From Anaerolineales bacterium (GTDB taxonomy: Bacteria; Chloroflexota; Anaerolineae; Anaerolineales; UBA4823), in contig PQAL01000017.1 of NCBI GenBank assembly GCA_003105035.1, forward strand, positions 47,566-111,565: a stretch of 64,000 bases of DNA. Direction: 5' to 3'. Made by a program: the position numbers and the translations under genes. Under the pieces are notes generated by a model. The model searched no databases and had not been told where the DNA came from. It saw nothing but the letters and a program-made list of their open reading frames with translations. Positions 16,579 through 25,511 of this stretch are shown piece after piece. The number at the start of each line of letters is the position of its first letter. Within the stretch, counting starts at the first letter, position 1.

Positions 16579-18723
16579 ATGGTTAATTTCAAAACGATCA
16601 TCCCCAACCAGTTCACCCTTCCCCGCAGGATAAACCGCCTCGGTGAACTGGCTTACAACTTATGGTGGACCTGGAATCCTGAGGCTCAACGACTTTTCTC
16701 CCGGATCGACACCGTACTCTGGGAAAAAACCAATCACAATGCAGTTCAATTCCTCAAGCTGGTAGACCAGGCTCGTCTAAAAAGTGTGATCAATGATCGC
16801 TACGCACTGGATCACTATGACCGCATCCTGCGTGCCTTCGACGATTACATGAAATTAAAAAATACCTGGTATGCGAGTAGCTATCCCCATAATTTAGACC
16901 AACCCGTGGCATACTTTTCGACAGAATTTGGCCTGCATGAGACCATGCCGATTTATGCTGGAGGGCTGGGAGTGCTTTCAGGAGATCATCTGAAAGGTGC
17001 CAGTGACCTGGGGTTGCCATTCCTGGCTATTGGATTCCTATACACCCAGGGGTATTTTTCTCAGCATATCTCCGAGGATGGGTGGCAGGAAGCTCGTTAC
17101 ATGCGTTTAAAATTTGAAGAGCTACCAGTCCTGCCTTTCATCGACGAGCAGGGAAACCCCTTCACGGTTACTATAGAGCTGCCTGGCAGGAATATCGAAG
17201 CCCGTTTATGGGAGATTCGCGTCGGCCGGATACCTCTGTATTTGCTCGACAGTGATGTGGAAAGCAATTCACCTGGCGACCGTGAGCTGACTTCACGGCT
17301 GTATATCAGCGACATGGATGCACGCATCTCGCAGGAAATCATCTTGGGGATTGGCGGCGTCAGGGCTTTGCGTGCCCTCGGCTACAACCCCGATGTATGG
17401 CATATGAACGAAGGTCATTCAGCGTTCATGGTGTTGGAACGCATCCGTGAGCTGGTTGCAGCTGGCAATTCATTTGAAAAAGCAGCTGATAATGTCCGGT
17501 CCGCTACCATTTTCACCACACACACGAATGTACCCGCTGGCTCGGATGAGTTCCCCATCTGGTTGATGGATAAGTATTTTTCCAACTTCTGGCCCCAATT
17601 GGGCCTGGAACGCGACCAGTTTATCCAGCTTGCCCACCATGCCCTGCCTTGGGGTGAGACGTTCAGCATGCCCATCCTGGCGATGAATTTTTCCACGAAA
17701 CGCAACGCAGTGTCGGAGCTGCACGGTAAGGTTGCCCGTAAAATTTGGAATTTTTATTGGCCGAACCTCAGAGAAGATGAAGTGCCGATCACACACATTA
17801 CCAATGGTGTGCACACAACCACCTGGCTTGCCCGGCGCTTGAGCTCCATGTACGATCGCTATCTCGGGAATGGCTGGAAAGACCACATCGACGACCAGGA
17901 GCTTTGGGAGCGGATCGAGAACATCCCAGACGCAGAGCTGTGGGCGATCCGCCGCCACTTGAAGCGAAAGTTAACCATATACATCCTGGAACGCACCCGT
18001 GAACAATGGCTGCATGGTGGAGTCCATCCGGTACAGGTGATTGCCTCCGGCGCATTGCTGGATCCCTATGCATTGACCATCGGATTTGCCCGCCGCTTCG
18101 CTACATATAAGCGGGCGAACTTGATCCTACATGATGTCAACCGCTTGATGGAAATCATCAACAAACCTACCCAGCCAGTGCAGATCATCTTTGCCGGTAA
18201 AGCCCACCCAGCAGATGAACCAGGTAAGCTCATCATCCAGGAGGTGTACCGGACGATCAAAAAAGCCGAAGCTGGCGGCCGGTTGGTGTTCCTTGAAGAT
18301 TACGACATGAACCTAGCCAGGTACCTTGTCCAGGGTGTGGATGTGTGGCTGAATACCCCTCGCAGGCCCAATGAAGCATCTGGCACCTCCGGGCAAAAAG
18401 CAGCCTTCAACGGCGTGCTTAATTTTTCTGTTTTGGATGGTTGGTGGCGCGAAGGATTCAATGGATCCAATGGTTGGGCTATTGGGGATGAGCAGGATCG
18501 TGAGACCAACGAGCAACAGGATGACGCCGATGCCGAAAGCCTGTATGATACCCTCGAGAATAAAATCATCCCTTTGTATTATCAAGACCGCTCCGCGGAT
18601 AACCAGCCCGGGGATTGGATCACCTTCATGAAAGAATCGATGCGTACACTGACCCCGCGCTTCAATGTCCAGCGTATGGTGAAAGAATATACCGAGCGAA
18701 TGTACCTGCCAACTGAACGATAG
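16579..18723 (+). CDS. glgP: Alpha-glucan (glycogen/maltodextrin) phosphorylase, GT35
   Basis: Releases glucose-1-phosphate from alpha-1,4-glucans using PLP. This is the DUF3417-containing form found in many bacteria and archaea: the N-terminus has LGELAYNLWWTWNPEA, then FSTEFGLHETMPIYAGGLG and HMNEGHSAF. The PLP lysine lies in EASGTSGQKAAFNG (Lys607). The start is set at 16579 with AGGA upstream; a longer in-frame start at 16471 adds a non-conserved tail. At 714 aa it is within the expected size. The UPF0316 gene starts two bases after the stop, so both are probably on one mRNA. No glycogen synthase or branching enzyme is nearby. Confidence 0.93.
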   Translation: MVNFKTIIPNQFTLPRRINRLGELAYNLWWTWNPEAQRLFSRIDTVLWEKTNHNAVQFLKLVDQARLKSVINDRYALDHYDRILRAFDDYMKLKNTWYASSYPHNLDQPVAYFSTEFGLHETMPIYAGGLGVLSGDHLKGASDLGLPFLAIGFLYTQGYFSQHISEDGWQEARYMRLKFEELPVLPFIDEQGNPFTVTIELPGRNIEARLWEIRVGRIPLYLLDSDVESNSPGDRELTSRLYISDMDARISQEIILGIGGVRALRALGYNPDVWHMNEGHSAFMVLERIRELVAAGNSFEKAADNVRSATIFTTHTNVPAGSDEFPIWLMDKYFSNFWPQLGLERDQFIQLAHHALPWGETFSMPILAMNFSTKRNAVSELHGKVARKIWNFYWPNLREDEVPITHITNGVHTTTWLARRLSSMYDRYLGNGWKDHIDDQELWERIENIPDAELWAIRRHLKRKLTIYILERTREQWLHGGVHPVQVIASGALLDPYALTIGFARRFATYKRANLILHDVNRLMEIINKPTQPVQIIFAGKAHPADEPGKLIIQEVYRTIKKAEAGGRLVFLEDYDMNLARYLVQGVDVWLNTPRRPNEASGTSGQKAAFNGVLNFSVLDGWWREGFNGSNGWAIGDEQDRETNEQQDDADAESLYDTLENKIIPLYYQDRSADNQPGDWITFMKESMRTLTPRFNVQRMVKEYTERMYLPTER

Positions 18724-18725
18724 CC

Positions 18726-19253
18726 ATGGAATTACTATTATCCACCCAGGCGTGGCTAAGCGCATTATTAATCTTCATCCTGCGTGTCAGCGATATGACC
18801 CTCGACACCCTGCGCGTCTTATTCGTTATGCGCGGGAAAAAGAAGATCGCCTGGGTGCTGGGTTTCTTCCAATCGGCTATCTTCGTACTAGCGATTGGCA
18901 AGGTTCTTACTCAGGTCAATAATCCATTGAATATTATTGGCTACGCGGCGGGTTTCGCCACTGGGAATGTGGTGGGCATGCTGATCGAGGAGCGCATTGC
19001 CATCGGTCATATTATGATTAACATCATCAGCCCACGGCGTGGGTCGGCCATTGTTACTCATTTACGAGAGAACGGTTATGCAGTCACCGAACTATCTGGC
19101 CGGGGCAAAGATGGAATGGTCTCAATGATTAACGCCTCGGTCCTGCGTAAGCAAGTAGATGTAGTTTACCGGCTGGTAAATGATATCGATCCAGAAGCCT
19201 TCATCACTGCCGAAGATGTTCGTCCCATCCGCAGGGGATTCTGGCGAGCCTGA
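18726..19253 (+). CDS. UPF0316 / DUF2179 membrane protein
   Basis: Predicted three-helix membrane protein with a soluble C-terminal DUF2179 domain; the biochemical function is not known. Helices lie at about residues 5-25, 38-55 and 62-82, with RVSDMTLDTLRVLFVMRG typical of the DUF5698 part. The C-terminal half (MINIISPRRGSAIVTHLRE, GMVSMINASVLRKQ) is the YitT-like domain. The 175 aa length is normal. It begins two bases after the glgP stop, an unusual partner. cydA is 125 bases further on with its own promoter signals. Confidence 0.82.
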   Translation: MELLLSTQAWLSALLIFILRVSDMTLDTLRVLFVMRGKKKIAWVLGFFQSAIFVLAIGKVLTQVNNPLNIIGYAAGFATGNVVGMLIEERIAIGHIMINIISPRRGSAIVTHLRENGYAVTELSGRGKDGMVSMINASVLRKQVDVVYRLVNDIDPEAFITAEDVRPIRRGFWRA

Positions 19254-19319
19254 CCGCTTTTCCCCTGTTGAAATTACGGAATACCATTCATAACCTGCCC
19301 CTCATGATGTAAAATTACC

Positions 19320-19348
19320 TTGTGAAATAATCCTCTTTTTGCTAAGAT
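19320..19348 (+). promoter_or_regulatory. Candidate cydA promoter with a Rex-like half-site
   Basis: TTGTGA (19320-19325) and TAAGAT (19343-19348) are spaced by 17 bases. The -35 region reads TTGTGAAATAAT, which matches one half of the Rex redox-repressor operator. The second half is absent, so Rex control is only a possibility. Confidence 0.4.
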
Positions 19349-19378
19349 ATTACAAATTTATGTGGGAGGAGTGCAATT

Positions 19379-20770
19379 ATGAATGTGTTGCTGCTCGCTA
19401 GGCTTCAATTTGCAATCACAATCATTTACCATTTTTTCTTTGTTCCCCTAACCCTGGGTCTGTCTCTAATGGTGGCGATCTTTGAATCTATCTATGTCGC
19501 CACTGGCAAAGAGACCTACAAACGCCTGACCAAGTTCTGGGGAAAATTATTCCTGATCAACTTTGCTATTGGCGTGGTCACGGGCATCGTCCAGGAATTC
19601 CAGTTCGGCATGTCATGGTCAGAATACTCACGTTTCGTAGGTGATATTTTTGGGGCACCCCTGGCTATCGAAGCCCTGCTGGCGTTCTTCCTGGAATCCA
19701 CGTTTCTGGGGATATGGATTTTCGGCTGGGACCGGATATCCAAGGGCTTACATCTGGCTACCATATGGTTGGTGGTCGTTGGAAGCACTATCTCCGCCAT
19801 GTGGATCCTGGTTGCCAATGCATTCATGCAGCACCCGGTCGGATATACCATTGAGGATGGTCGGGCGGTTTTGACCAATTTCTGGGAAGTGGTGACGAAC
19901 CTCCCCATCTTTAGCCATTTTCCGCACGTCCTCAGTGCAGGATTGGTCACCGCTTCATTTTTTATGATGGGGGTGAGTGCTTATCACCTGATCAGGCACA
20001 ATGAGACGGAATTGTTTCGAATATCCATCCGCCTGGCAAGTGCGGTTGGTCTGGTGGCAACCATTGCAGTCGGTCTATCCGGGCACACCCAGGGCCAGGA
20101 ACTGTTGGTTACCCAGCCCATGAAACTGGCCTCCCTTGAAGCCCTCTATAACACCGAAGATCCTGCCTCCCTGTCCATCATCACGATCGGAAATCCGGTG
20201 ACGCGTGAAGTATTACTCGATTGGCGGGTACCTGGCTTACTGAGCTTCATGGAATATAACCGCTTCACAGGTAAAGTTGAAGGCATTCTTGACCTTGAAC
20301 AACAGTATATACAGCAGTACGGCCCAGGTGATTACGTGCCACCACCGTACATCCTGTATTGGAGCTTTCGCGCCATGGTCGGGGCTGGATTATTGATGAT
20401 TCTAATCAGTCTGGTGGCATTATTCATCGAACTAAAAAACCTTTATGCAAAACTAGGCTGGTTCATAAAGATACTGCCCTTTGCGGTTGCCCTGCCCTAC
20501 ATTGCTAACACAACGGGTTGGATCCTGACGGAAGTGGGCCGCTTCCCCTGGACGGTGTACAGAGTACTCAAGCTCCCAGACAGCGTGTCGCTGGCCTTAA
20601 GCGGAGGTGAGATCCTGATAAGCTTGATCGGATTTATCCTGGTGTATGGCTTACTAATCACAGCGACGGTCTACCTGATGATGAAATTCGCCAAGGCCGG
20701 ACCTGTTCTCACTTCAGAATCGCCCGCTGAATTCAACCCATCCCTGGTCGCCCCATCAGAAGGGAAGTAG
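19379..20770 (+). CDS. cydA: Cytochrome bd oxidase subunit I
   Basis: Quinol-oxidising, haem-carrying subunit of the high-affinity bd oxidase in the cytoplasmic membrane. His18 in ITIIYHFFFVPLTLG is the haem b595 ligand position, and HFPHVLSAGLVTASFF carries the second haem histidine. The usual GRQPW signature appears as GRFPW (residues 387-391). The 463 aa length and limited sequence between helices 6 and 7 indicate a short Q-loop (CIO-like) type. A strong SD, GGGAGGAG, precedes the ATG. cydB follows after 11 bases. It suggests oxygen respiration or scavenging in an otherwise fermentative or ferredoxin-using cell. Confidence 0.95.
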   Translation: MNVLLLARLQFAITIIYHFFFVPLTLGLSLMVAIFESIYVATGKETYKRLTKFWGKLFLINFAIGVVTGIVQEFQFGMSWSEYSRFVGDIFGAPLAIEALLAFFLESTFLGIWIFGWDRISKGLHLATIWLVVVGSTISAMWILVANAFMQHPVGYTIEDGRAVLTNFWEVVTNLPIFSHFPHVLSAGLVTASFFMMGVSAYHLIRHNETELFRISIRLASAVGLVATIAVGLSGHTQGQELLVTQPMKLASLEALYNTEDPASLSIITIGNPVTREVLLDWRVPGLLSFMEYNRFTGKVEGILDLEQQYIQQYGPGDYVPPPYILYWSFRAMVGAGLLMILISLVALFIELKNLYAKLGWFIKILPFAVALPYIANTTGWILTEVGRFPWTVYRVLKLPDSVSLALSGGEILISLIGFILVYGLLITATVYLMMKFAKAGPVLTSESPAEFNPSLVAPSEGK

Positions 20771-20781
20771 GAGGTATTCTA

Positions 20782-21798
20782 ATGAGCCTGAATACACTTT
20801 GGTTTATATTTATCGCCGTCCTCTATACAGGTTTCTTCATCTTGGAAGGCTTCGATTTTGGGGTGGGTATCCTGCTACCATTCCTGGGGAAAAACGATAC
20901 TCAACGCCGAACAATCATCAATACCATCGGACCGCATTGGGATGGTAATGAGGTGTGGTTAATCGCTGCAGGTGGGGCTACCTTTGCAGCCTTCCCGAAC
21001 TGGTACGCCACCCTGTTCAGCGGATTCTATCTGCCGTTGTTCCTGGTGTTGATCGGGTTGATTGTGCGTGGGGTAGCTTTCGAGTTCCGCAGCAAGGATG
21101 AGAACCCCACCTGGCGCTCTTTGTGGGACTGGTGCATCTTTACAGGTAGCCTGTTGGCCGCCGTCCTGTTACCCATTGCGTTTTCCAACCTGGTGCGTGG
21201 GGTCCCAATTGATGCCAATATGCAGTATGTGGGAGGGTTTTTTAACCTATTGAATCCCTTTGCACTCCTGGCTGCTCTGGCAGTCGTTGTGCTCCTGATT
21301 TTCCATGGGGCAGCTTTCCTGTCAATTAAGACCGAGGGGGAGCTTGAACAAAGAGCAAAAGGTGTGGTCCGCTCGCTCTGGTTATTGGTTGTCCTGATCC
21401 TGGTCATTTTCATTGTCACCGCCTTCATCACCACCGATATCCGCCTGCGATTAAGCGTCCTCCCCATCTTGTTCCCTGTCTTGGGGGCAGCAGCTATCCT
21501 GATAAGCGGGTATTTCCTGCGAAAAGAGCAATACGGCAGGGTGTTCTTGATGACCTGCCTCACCGTCGCATTCGTTGTCCTGACCATCTTCGCTTTCCTG
21601 TATCCACGCGTGATGGTGTCGAGTTTAAACCCATTATGGAGCTTGAATATCGAAAATGCGGCTTCATCTTTTACCACCTTACGGTTAATGACCATCGTAA
21701 CCTTGATCTTCCTGCCGATCGTCTTGCTTTACCAGGGCTGGACGTATTGGATCTTTCGTAAACGTGTTTCGGGGGATGCTAAAAAGCTAACCTATTGA
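20782..21798 (+). CDS. cydB: Cytochrome bd oxidase subunit II
   Basis: Second integral membrane subunit of the bd oxidase, required for assembly of the di-haem site. The N-terminus (FIAVLYTGFFILEGFDFGVG, then GPHWDGNEVWLIAAGGA) is diagnostic, and about eight helices are visible. The 338 aa length is normal. It starts 11 bases after cydA with GGAGGT as SD. After its stop a perfect inverted repeat (21818-21864) precedes the CydDC gene, which could set different expression levels for oxidase and exporter. Confidence 0.95.
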   Translation: MSLNTLWFIFIAVLYTGFFILEGFDFGVGILLPFLGKNDTQRRTIINTIGPHWDGNEVWLIAAGGATFAAFPNWYATLFSGFYLPLFLVLIGLIVRGVAFEFRSKDENPTWRSLWDWCIFTGSLLAAVLLPIAFSNLVRGVPIDANMQYVGGFFNLLNPFALLAALAVVVLLIFHGAAFLSIKTEGELEQRAKGVVRSLWLLVVLILVIFIVTAFITTDIRLRLSVLPILFPVLGAAAILISGYFLRKEQYGRVFLMTCLTVAFVVLTIFAFLYPRVMVSSLNPLWSLNIENAASSFTTLRLMTIVTLIFLPIVLLYQGWTYWIFRKRVSGDAKKLTY

Positions 21799-21817
21799 AA
21801 TCGGTATCCTGCTCATT

Positions 21818-21864
21818 GCGGTCAGCATTCAGTGCCTTATTACCCTGCCCTGAATGCTGACCGC
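21818..21864 (+). promoter_or_regulatory. Perfect 15-bp hairpin between cydB and cydDC
   Basis: Bases 21818-21832 and 21850-21864 are perfect reverse complements, enclosing a 17-base loop. The tail is CGCTTAATTCTTG, too poor in T for a strong intrinsic terminator. It may act as a partial terminator, an mRNA-stabilising structure, or block a ribosome site; the following gene has no clear SD. Confidence 0.65.
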
Positions 21865-21877
21865 CGCTTAATTCTTG

Positions 21878-24800
21878 ATGAAGATCGACCCACGCCTGCT
21901 CAAGGAAGCTAGATACGCCCAATACTTGATCGCCCTGGCAATCTGCCTGGGGTTGATTGGTGGATTCCTGATCATCCTCCAGGCACGCGGTGTGGCCAAA
22001 GTGGTAAACCAGGTATTTCTTGAAAACAAAAACCTGCAGGCGGTCATTCCCATCATCGCTGCGGTTGTTCTCATCATTTCCATACGAGCAATATTAATCT
22101 GGGGGAGTGAAACCACAGCTGGTTCAGCTGGAAGGAAGATTAAACAGGGTTTACGTGAGCAATTGATTGCCCACCTCCACGCCCTTGGTCCGGCTAATTT
22201 ACAAGGCGAGGTAGGAGGAACGGAAAATCAAACTGGTGCACTGGTCAACCTGGCGACGGAAGGCATTGACGCGCTCGATGCGTATTTCAGCCAATACCTG
22301 CCACAGCTTGCCTTGGCAGCTCTGGTCCCAATTGCGATTTTAATCTTCGTATTTCCTCTAGATCCATTGTCGGGAGTCATCCTGCTGGTTACTGCGCCGC
22401 TGCTACCAGTTTTCATGTACCTGATTGGCAGCGCCGCTGAAACGCTTACCCGAAAACAATGGCTAGGGCTAAGCAGGATGAGCGCTTATTTCCTGGATGT
22501 GCTGCAAGGCTTAACTACGCTAAAGGCCCTTGGCCGAAGCCAAAGACAGGCTGGGATGATCCAGGAGGTCAGTGACCAGTATCGTCGCATAACCATGGGG
22601 GTACTAAAGGTTACCTTCCTATCGGCACTGGCGTTGGAGCTGGTCGCCACGCTCAGCACTGCGGTTGTGGCGGTCGAGATTGGCGTCCGCTTGCTCTACG
22701 GACGTCTGGCATTCGAACAGGCCTTCTGTATTCTCCTGCTTGCGCCTGAATTCTACCTACCCCTGCGATTATTAGGCACACGCTTTCATGCTGGCATGGC
22801 GGGTGTGGAAGCAGCCAAGCGGATTTATGAGATACTCGACCAACCTCTGCCATCCTCGCACCAAAATGGAGCAACTGATCGACATTCTCCACAACCTGTG
22901 ACCACACCACCAACAATCACCTTTAACAACGTCAAGTTCGCCTATGCGAACGATCCGGTCGTCCTTGACCAGGTTTCCTTCGATGTGCCCGCAGGAAAAA
23001 TCACCGCTCTGACCGGTGACAGCGGAGCTGGTAAATCCACCCTGACCTGGCTATTAATGCGCTTTCTCCTGCCCCAAGCAGGTGAGATTCTGGTCGATGG
23101 AGAGCGCCTCGCGCAATTTCCACTTGATGCATGGCATGCCAGCCTAGCCTGGGTGCCGCAAAATCCCTACCTCTTCAATGATACGATCGCCGCGAATATC
23201 CGCCTCGCGGATCCACAGGCTAACATTAACGCGGTCCAGCATGCCGCTCGCCTGGCACATGCTGATGAGTTCATCCGCGGACTGCCCCACGGATACGAGA
23301 CTCTGATTGGTGAACGCGGTACTCGCTTAAGCATGGGTCAGGCCCAGCGTATTGCCTTGGCCCGTGCCTTCCTCAAGGATGCCCCACTCCTGATCTTGGA
23401 TGAAGCCACTTCGCACCTTGACCCTGAAACGAATGAATTAATCCAGGATTCGATCCGGCAATTAACCTGCGACCGCACTGTCTTGATTATTGCTCATCAG
23501 CAAGCTACCATCCAGAATGCCGACCAGGTGGTCAAATTGAGCCATGGGAAGGTTGAAACCACGGCTCAGCAGGTGCACTTGCCGAAGGTAGCAACACCAG
23601 CAGTAAAGTATAGGCATGGACTTGACGCGCCTCCCATGGAATCGAAACCGGGGTTGGCACTCAACCCGCCTGAATCGCTGAAAGACAAGCCAGCTCAGCC
23701 AAGGCTGCCATTGTCCCGCCTGCTCAAGACGATGCTTCCCTTCTGGCCCAGGATTGGATTGGCGATGGGGTTGGGATTTGCCACCATTCTCAGCGGTGTA
23801 GGTTTGATGGCAGCTTCGGCGTATATCATCTCCGCAGCTGCACTCCACCCATCCATCGCAGAGCTGCAGGTGGCGATCGTGGGGGTACGTTTTTTTGGGC
23901 TGTCGCGCGGGGTCTTTCGCTATCTTGAGCGGCTCACCTCCCACGATGTGACCTTCCGCTTGCTGGCCAGCTGGCGAGTATGGTTTTACCAGGCTCTGGA
24001 ACCTCTGGCACCTGCTCGCCTCAAACGCTACCACAGCGGAGACCTGCTCACACGCGCCATCCGGGATATCGGCTCGCTCGAGACATTCTATGTAAGGGCG
24101 TTGAACCCTCCGCTGGTCGCCATCCTGGTCAGTGGGGTTGTCTTGCTCTTCCTCAACAACTTTGGCTTACCACTGGTCTGGGGACTGATGGTCTTTCTCA
24201 TCTTTGCAGGCATTCTCCAGCCCATCCTCACCACGTATCAAGCGCGCGGGTTAGGCGTTAGAATGCTTGCTGAGCGAGCCCAGCTCAGCACGCTATTGAT
24301 CGACAGCTTTCAAGGCCTGCCTGACTTGATCGCTTTCGGTCAGGCAGATCAACAACAACTGCGGGTACGGCAGGCGGGAAACCGGTTAATCAAGATCCAG
24401 GGCCGCATCGCTAATCTATCTGCAGTACATACTGCATTGGGGAGCCTGTTTTCCAACCTGGCGATGATCACTGTGCTGGTACTCGGTATTCAAATGGTCA
24501 GCGAGGGTCAGCTCTCGGGTGTGTACCTCGGCGTGGTGGCATTAACTGCCCTTACCTGCTTTGAGGCCATCCAACCCCTTCCCCAGGTAGCCCAGAATCT
24601 CGAAGCGAACCGGGCTGCACTGGGGAGGCTGTACGAGCTGGTGGATGCACCGCAGCCTGTGGTCGACCTCGATTCACCCCGTGAGTTGCCTGCAAGGAAA
24701 GACCTGGAAATTCAAAATCTTTCATTTGCATACCCAGCCTGGGCTGACTCTGAATCGCCATCAACAGAAGTTACCTTCAGTCTGAAAGATATCTCGTTCG

Positions 24801-25456
24801 ACCTGCCTCAAGGGAAGCATATTGCCCTCCTTGGTGCAAGCGGAGCGGGAAAATCAACCCTGGCCAATCTGCTCATGCGGTTTTGGGAGTATCAGCAAGG
24901 TTCGATCAGATTGGGCGGTAATGAGCTACACGATTACCCCCAGGAGCATATCCGGGGGCTGATTGGGTTGGTAGGTCAAGATACTTATTTGTTCTGTGCG
25001 ACGGTTAAAGAAAACCTGCTGATTGCAAAACCATCTGCAACAGATGTAGAGATTATGCAGGCGTTAGGTTATGCCCAGCTGGATAATTTTATCCGCTCCC
25101 TACCGGCAGGGACTGATACTTGGATCGGCGAGCATGGTTTTCGATTGAGTGCAGGAGAGCGCCAGAGGCTGGCAATTGCTCGGCTCATTCTGAAGGATGC
25201 TCCACTGCTGATCCTGGATGAGCCGACGGTCAATCTCGACCCCGCCACGGAAGGCAAAGTATTAAACTCCGTCCAGCAATTAAGCCGCGGTCGCAGCACG
25301 ATTACCATCAGCCAGAACATGGTGGGTCTTGAAAGCATGGATGAGATCCTGGTCCTGCGCGCAGGTGAAGTGACCGAGCGCGGTACGCATGTTGAATTAC
25401 TGGCAAAGCACGGCCTATATTACCGCATGTGGAACCTTTATCATCAAATCGTGTAA
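21878..25456 (+). CDS. cydDC: Fused CydDC thiol (cysteine/glutathione) ABC exporter
   Basis: Heterodimer-type ABC exporter made as one chain, needed for cytochrome bd assembly. The CydD half has six helices (about 20-330) and an ATPase with TGDSGAGKST, LSMGQAQRIALARA, LILDEATSHLD and switch His in IIAHQQ. The CydC half starts near 620, with six helices and a second ATPase with LGASGAGKST, LSAGERQRLAIARL and LILDEPTVNLD. There the switch histidine is replaced by Gln (TISQNM, codon CAG 25313-25315). In-frame TTG 21875 is an alternative start; no SD is evident. It is 79 bases downstream of cydB across a hairpin. CydD and CydC are usually separate; fusions are known in some phyla. Confidence 0.92.
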   Translation: MKIDPRLLKEARYAQYLIALAICLGLIGGFLIILQARGVAKVVNQVFLENKNLQAVIPIIAAVVLIISIRAILIWGSETTAGSAGRKIKQGLREQLIAHLHALGPANLQGEVGGTENQTGALVNLATEGIDALDAYFSQYLPQLALAALVPIAILIFVFPLDPLSGVILLVTAPLLPVFMYLIGSAAETLTRKQWLGLSRMSAYFLDVLQGLTTLKALGRSQRQAGMIQEVSDQYRRITMGVLKVTFLSALALELVATLSTAVVAVEIGVRLLYGRLAFEQAFCILLLAPEFYLPLRLLGTRFHAGMAGVEAAKRIYEILDQPLPSSHQNGATDRHSPQPVTTPPTITFNNVKFAYANDPVVLDQVSFDVPAGKITALTGDSGAGKSTLTWLLMRFLLPQAGEILVDGERLAQFPLDAWHASLAWVPQNPYLFNDTIAANIRLADPQANINAVQHAARLAHADEFIRGLPHGYETLIGERGTRLSMGQAQRIALARAFLKDAPLLILDEATSHLDPETNELIQDSIRQLTCDRTVLIIAHQQATIQNADQVVKLSHGKVETTAQQVHLPKVATPAVKYRHGLDAPPMESKPGLALNPPESLKDKPAQPRLPLSRLLKTMLPFWPRIGLAMGLGFATILSGVGLMAASAYIISAAALHPSIAELQVAIVGVRFFGLSRGVFRYLERLTSHDVTFRLLASWRVWFYQALEPLAPARLKRYHSGDLLTRAIRDIGSLETFYVRALNPPLVAILVSGVVLLFLNNFGLPLVWGLMVFLIFAGILQPILTTYQARGLGVRMLAERAQLSTLLIDSFQGLPDLIAFGQADQQQLRVRQAGNRLIKIQGRIANLSAVHTALGSLFSNLAMITVLVLGIQMVSEGQLSGVYLGVVALTALTCFEAIQPLPQVAQNLEANRAALGRLYELVDAPQPVVDLDSPRELPARKDLEIQNLSFAYPAWADSESPSTEVTFSLKDISFDLPQGKHIALLGASGAGKSTLANLLMRFWEYQQGSIRLGGNELHDYPQEHIRGLIGLVGQDTYLFCATVKENLLIAKPSATDVEIMQALGYAQLDNFIRSLPAGTDTWIGEHGFRLSAGERQRLAIARLILKDAPLLILDEPTVNLDPATEGKVLNSVQQLSRGRSTITISQNMVGLESMDEILVLRAGEVTERGTHVELLAKHGLYYRMWNLYHQIV

Positions 25457-25511
25457 AATAGCGGCACTGCTTTCAGAGAAAATCCTTGAGCTAAAGAGAG
25501 AGGCATCAGTT

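Noticed and set aside
17470..17958. 162-codon minus-strand frame inside glgP
   Set aside because: Shadow of glgP; no motif, and the plus-strand phosphorylase is continuous.
21027..21695. 222-codon minus-strand frame inside cydB
   Set aside because: Antisense to a strongly conserved membrane protein; composition (many Arg/Thr) is typical of shadow frames.
23462..24034. 190-codon minus-strand frame inside cydDC
   Set aside because: Lies wholly across the linker and second half of the fused exporter, which has intact ATPase motifs; no independent support.
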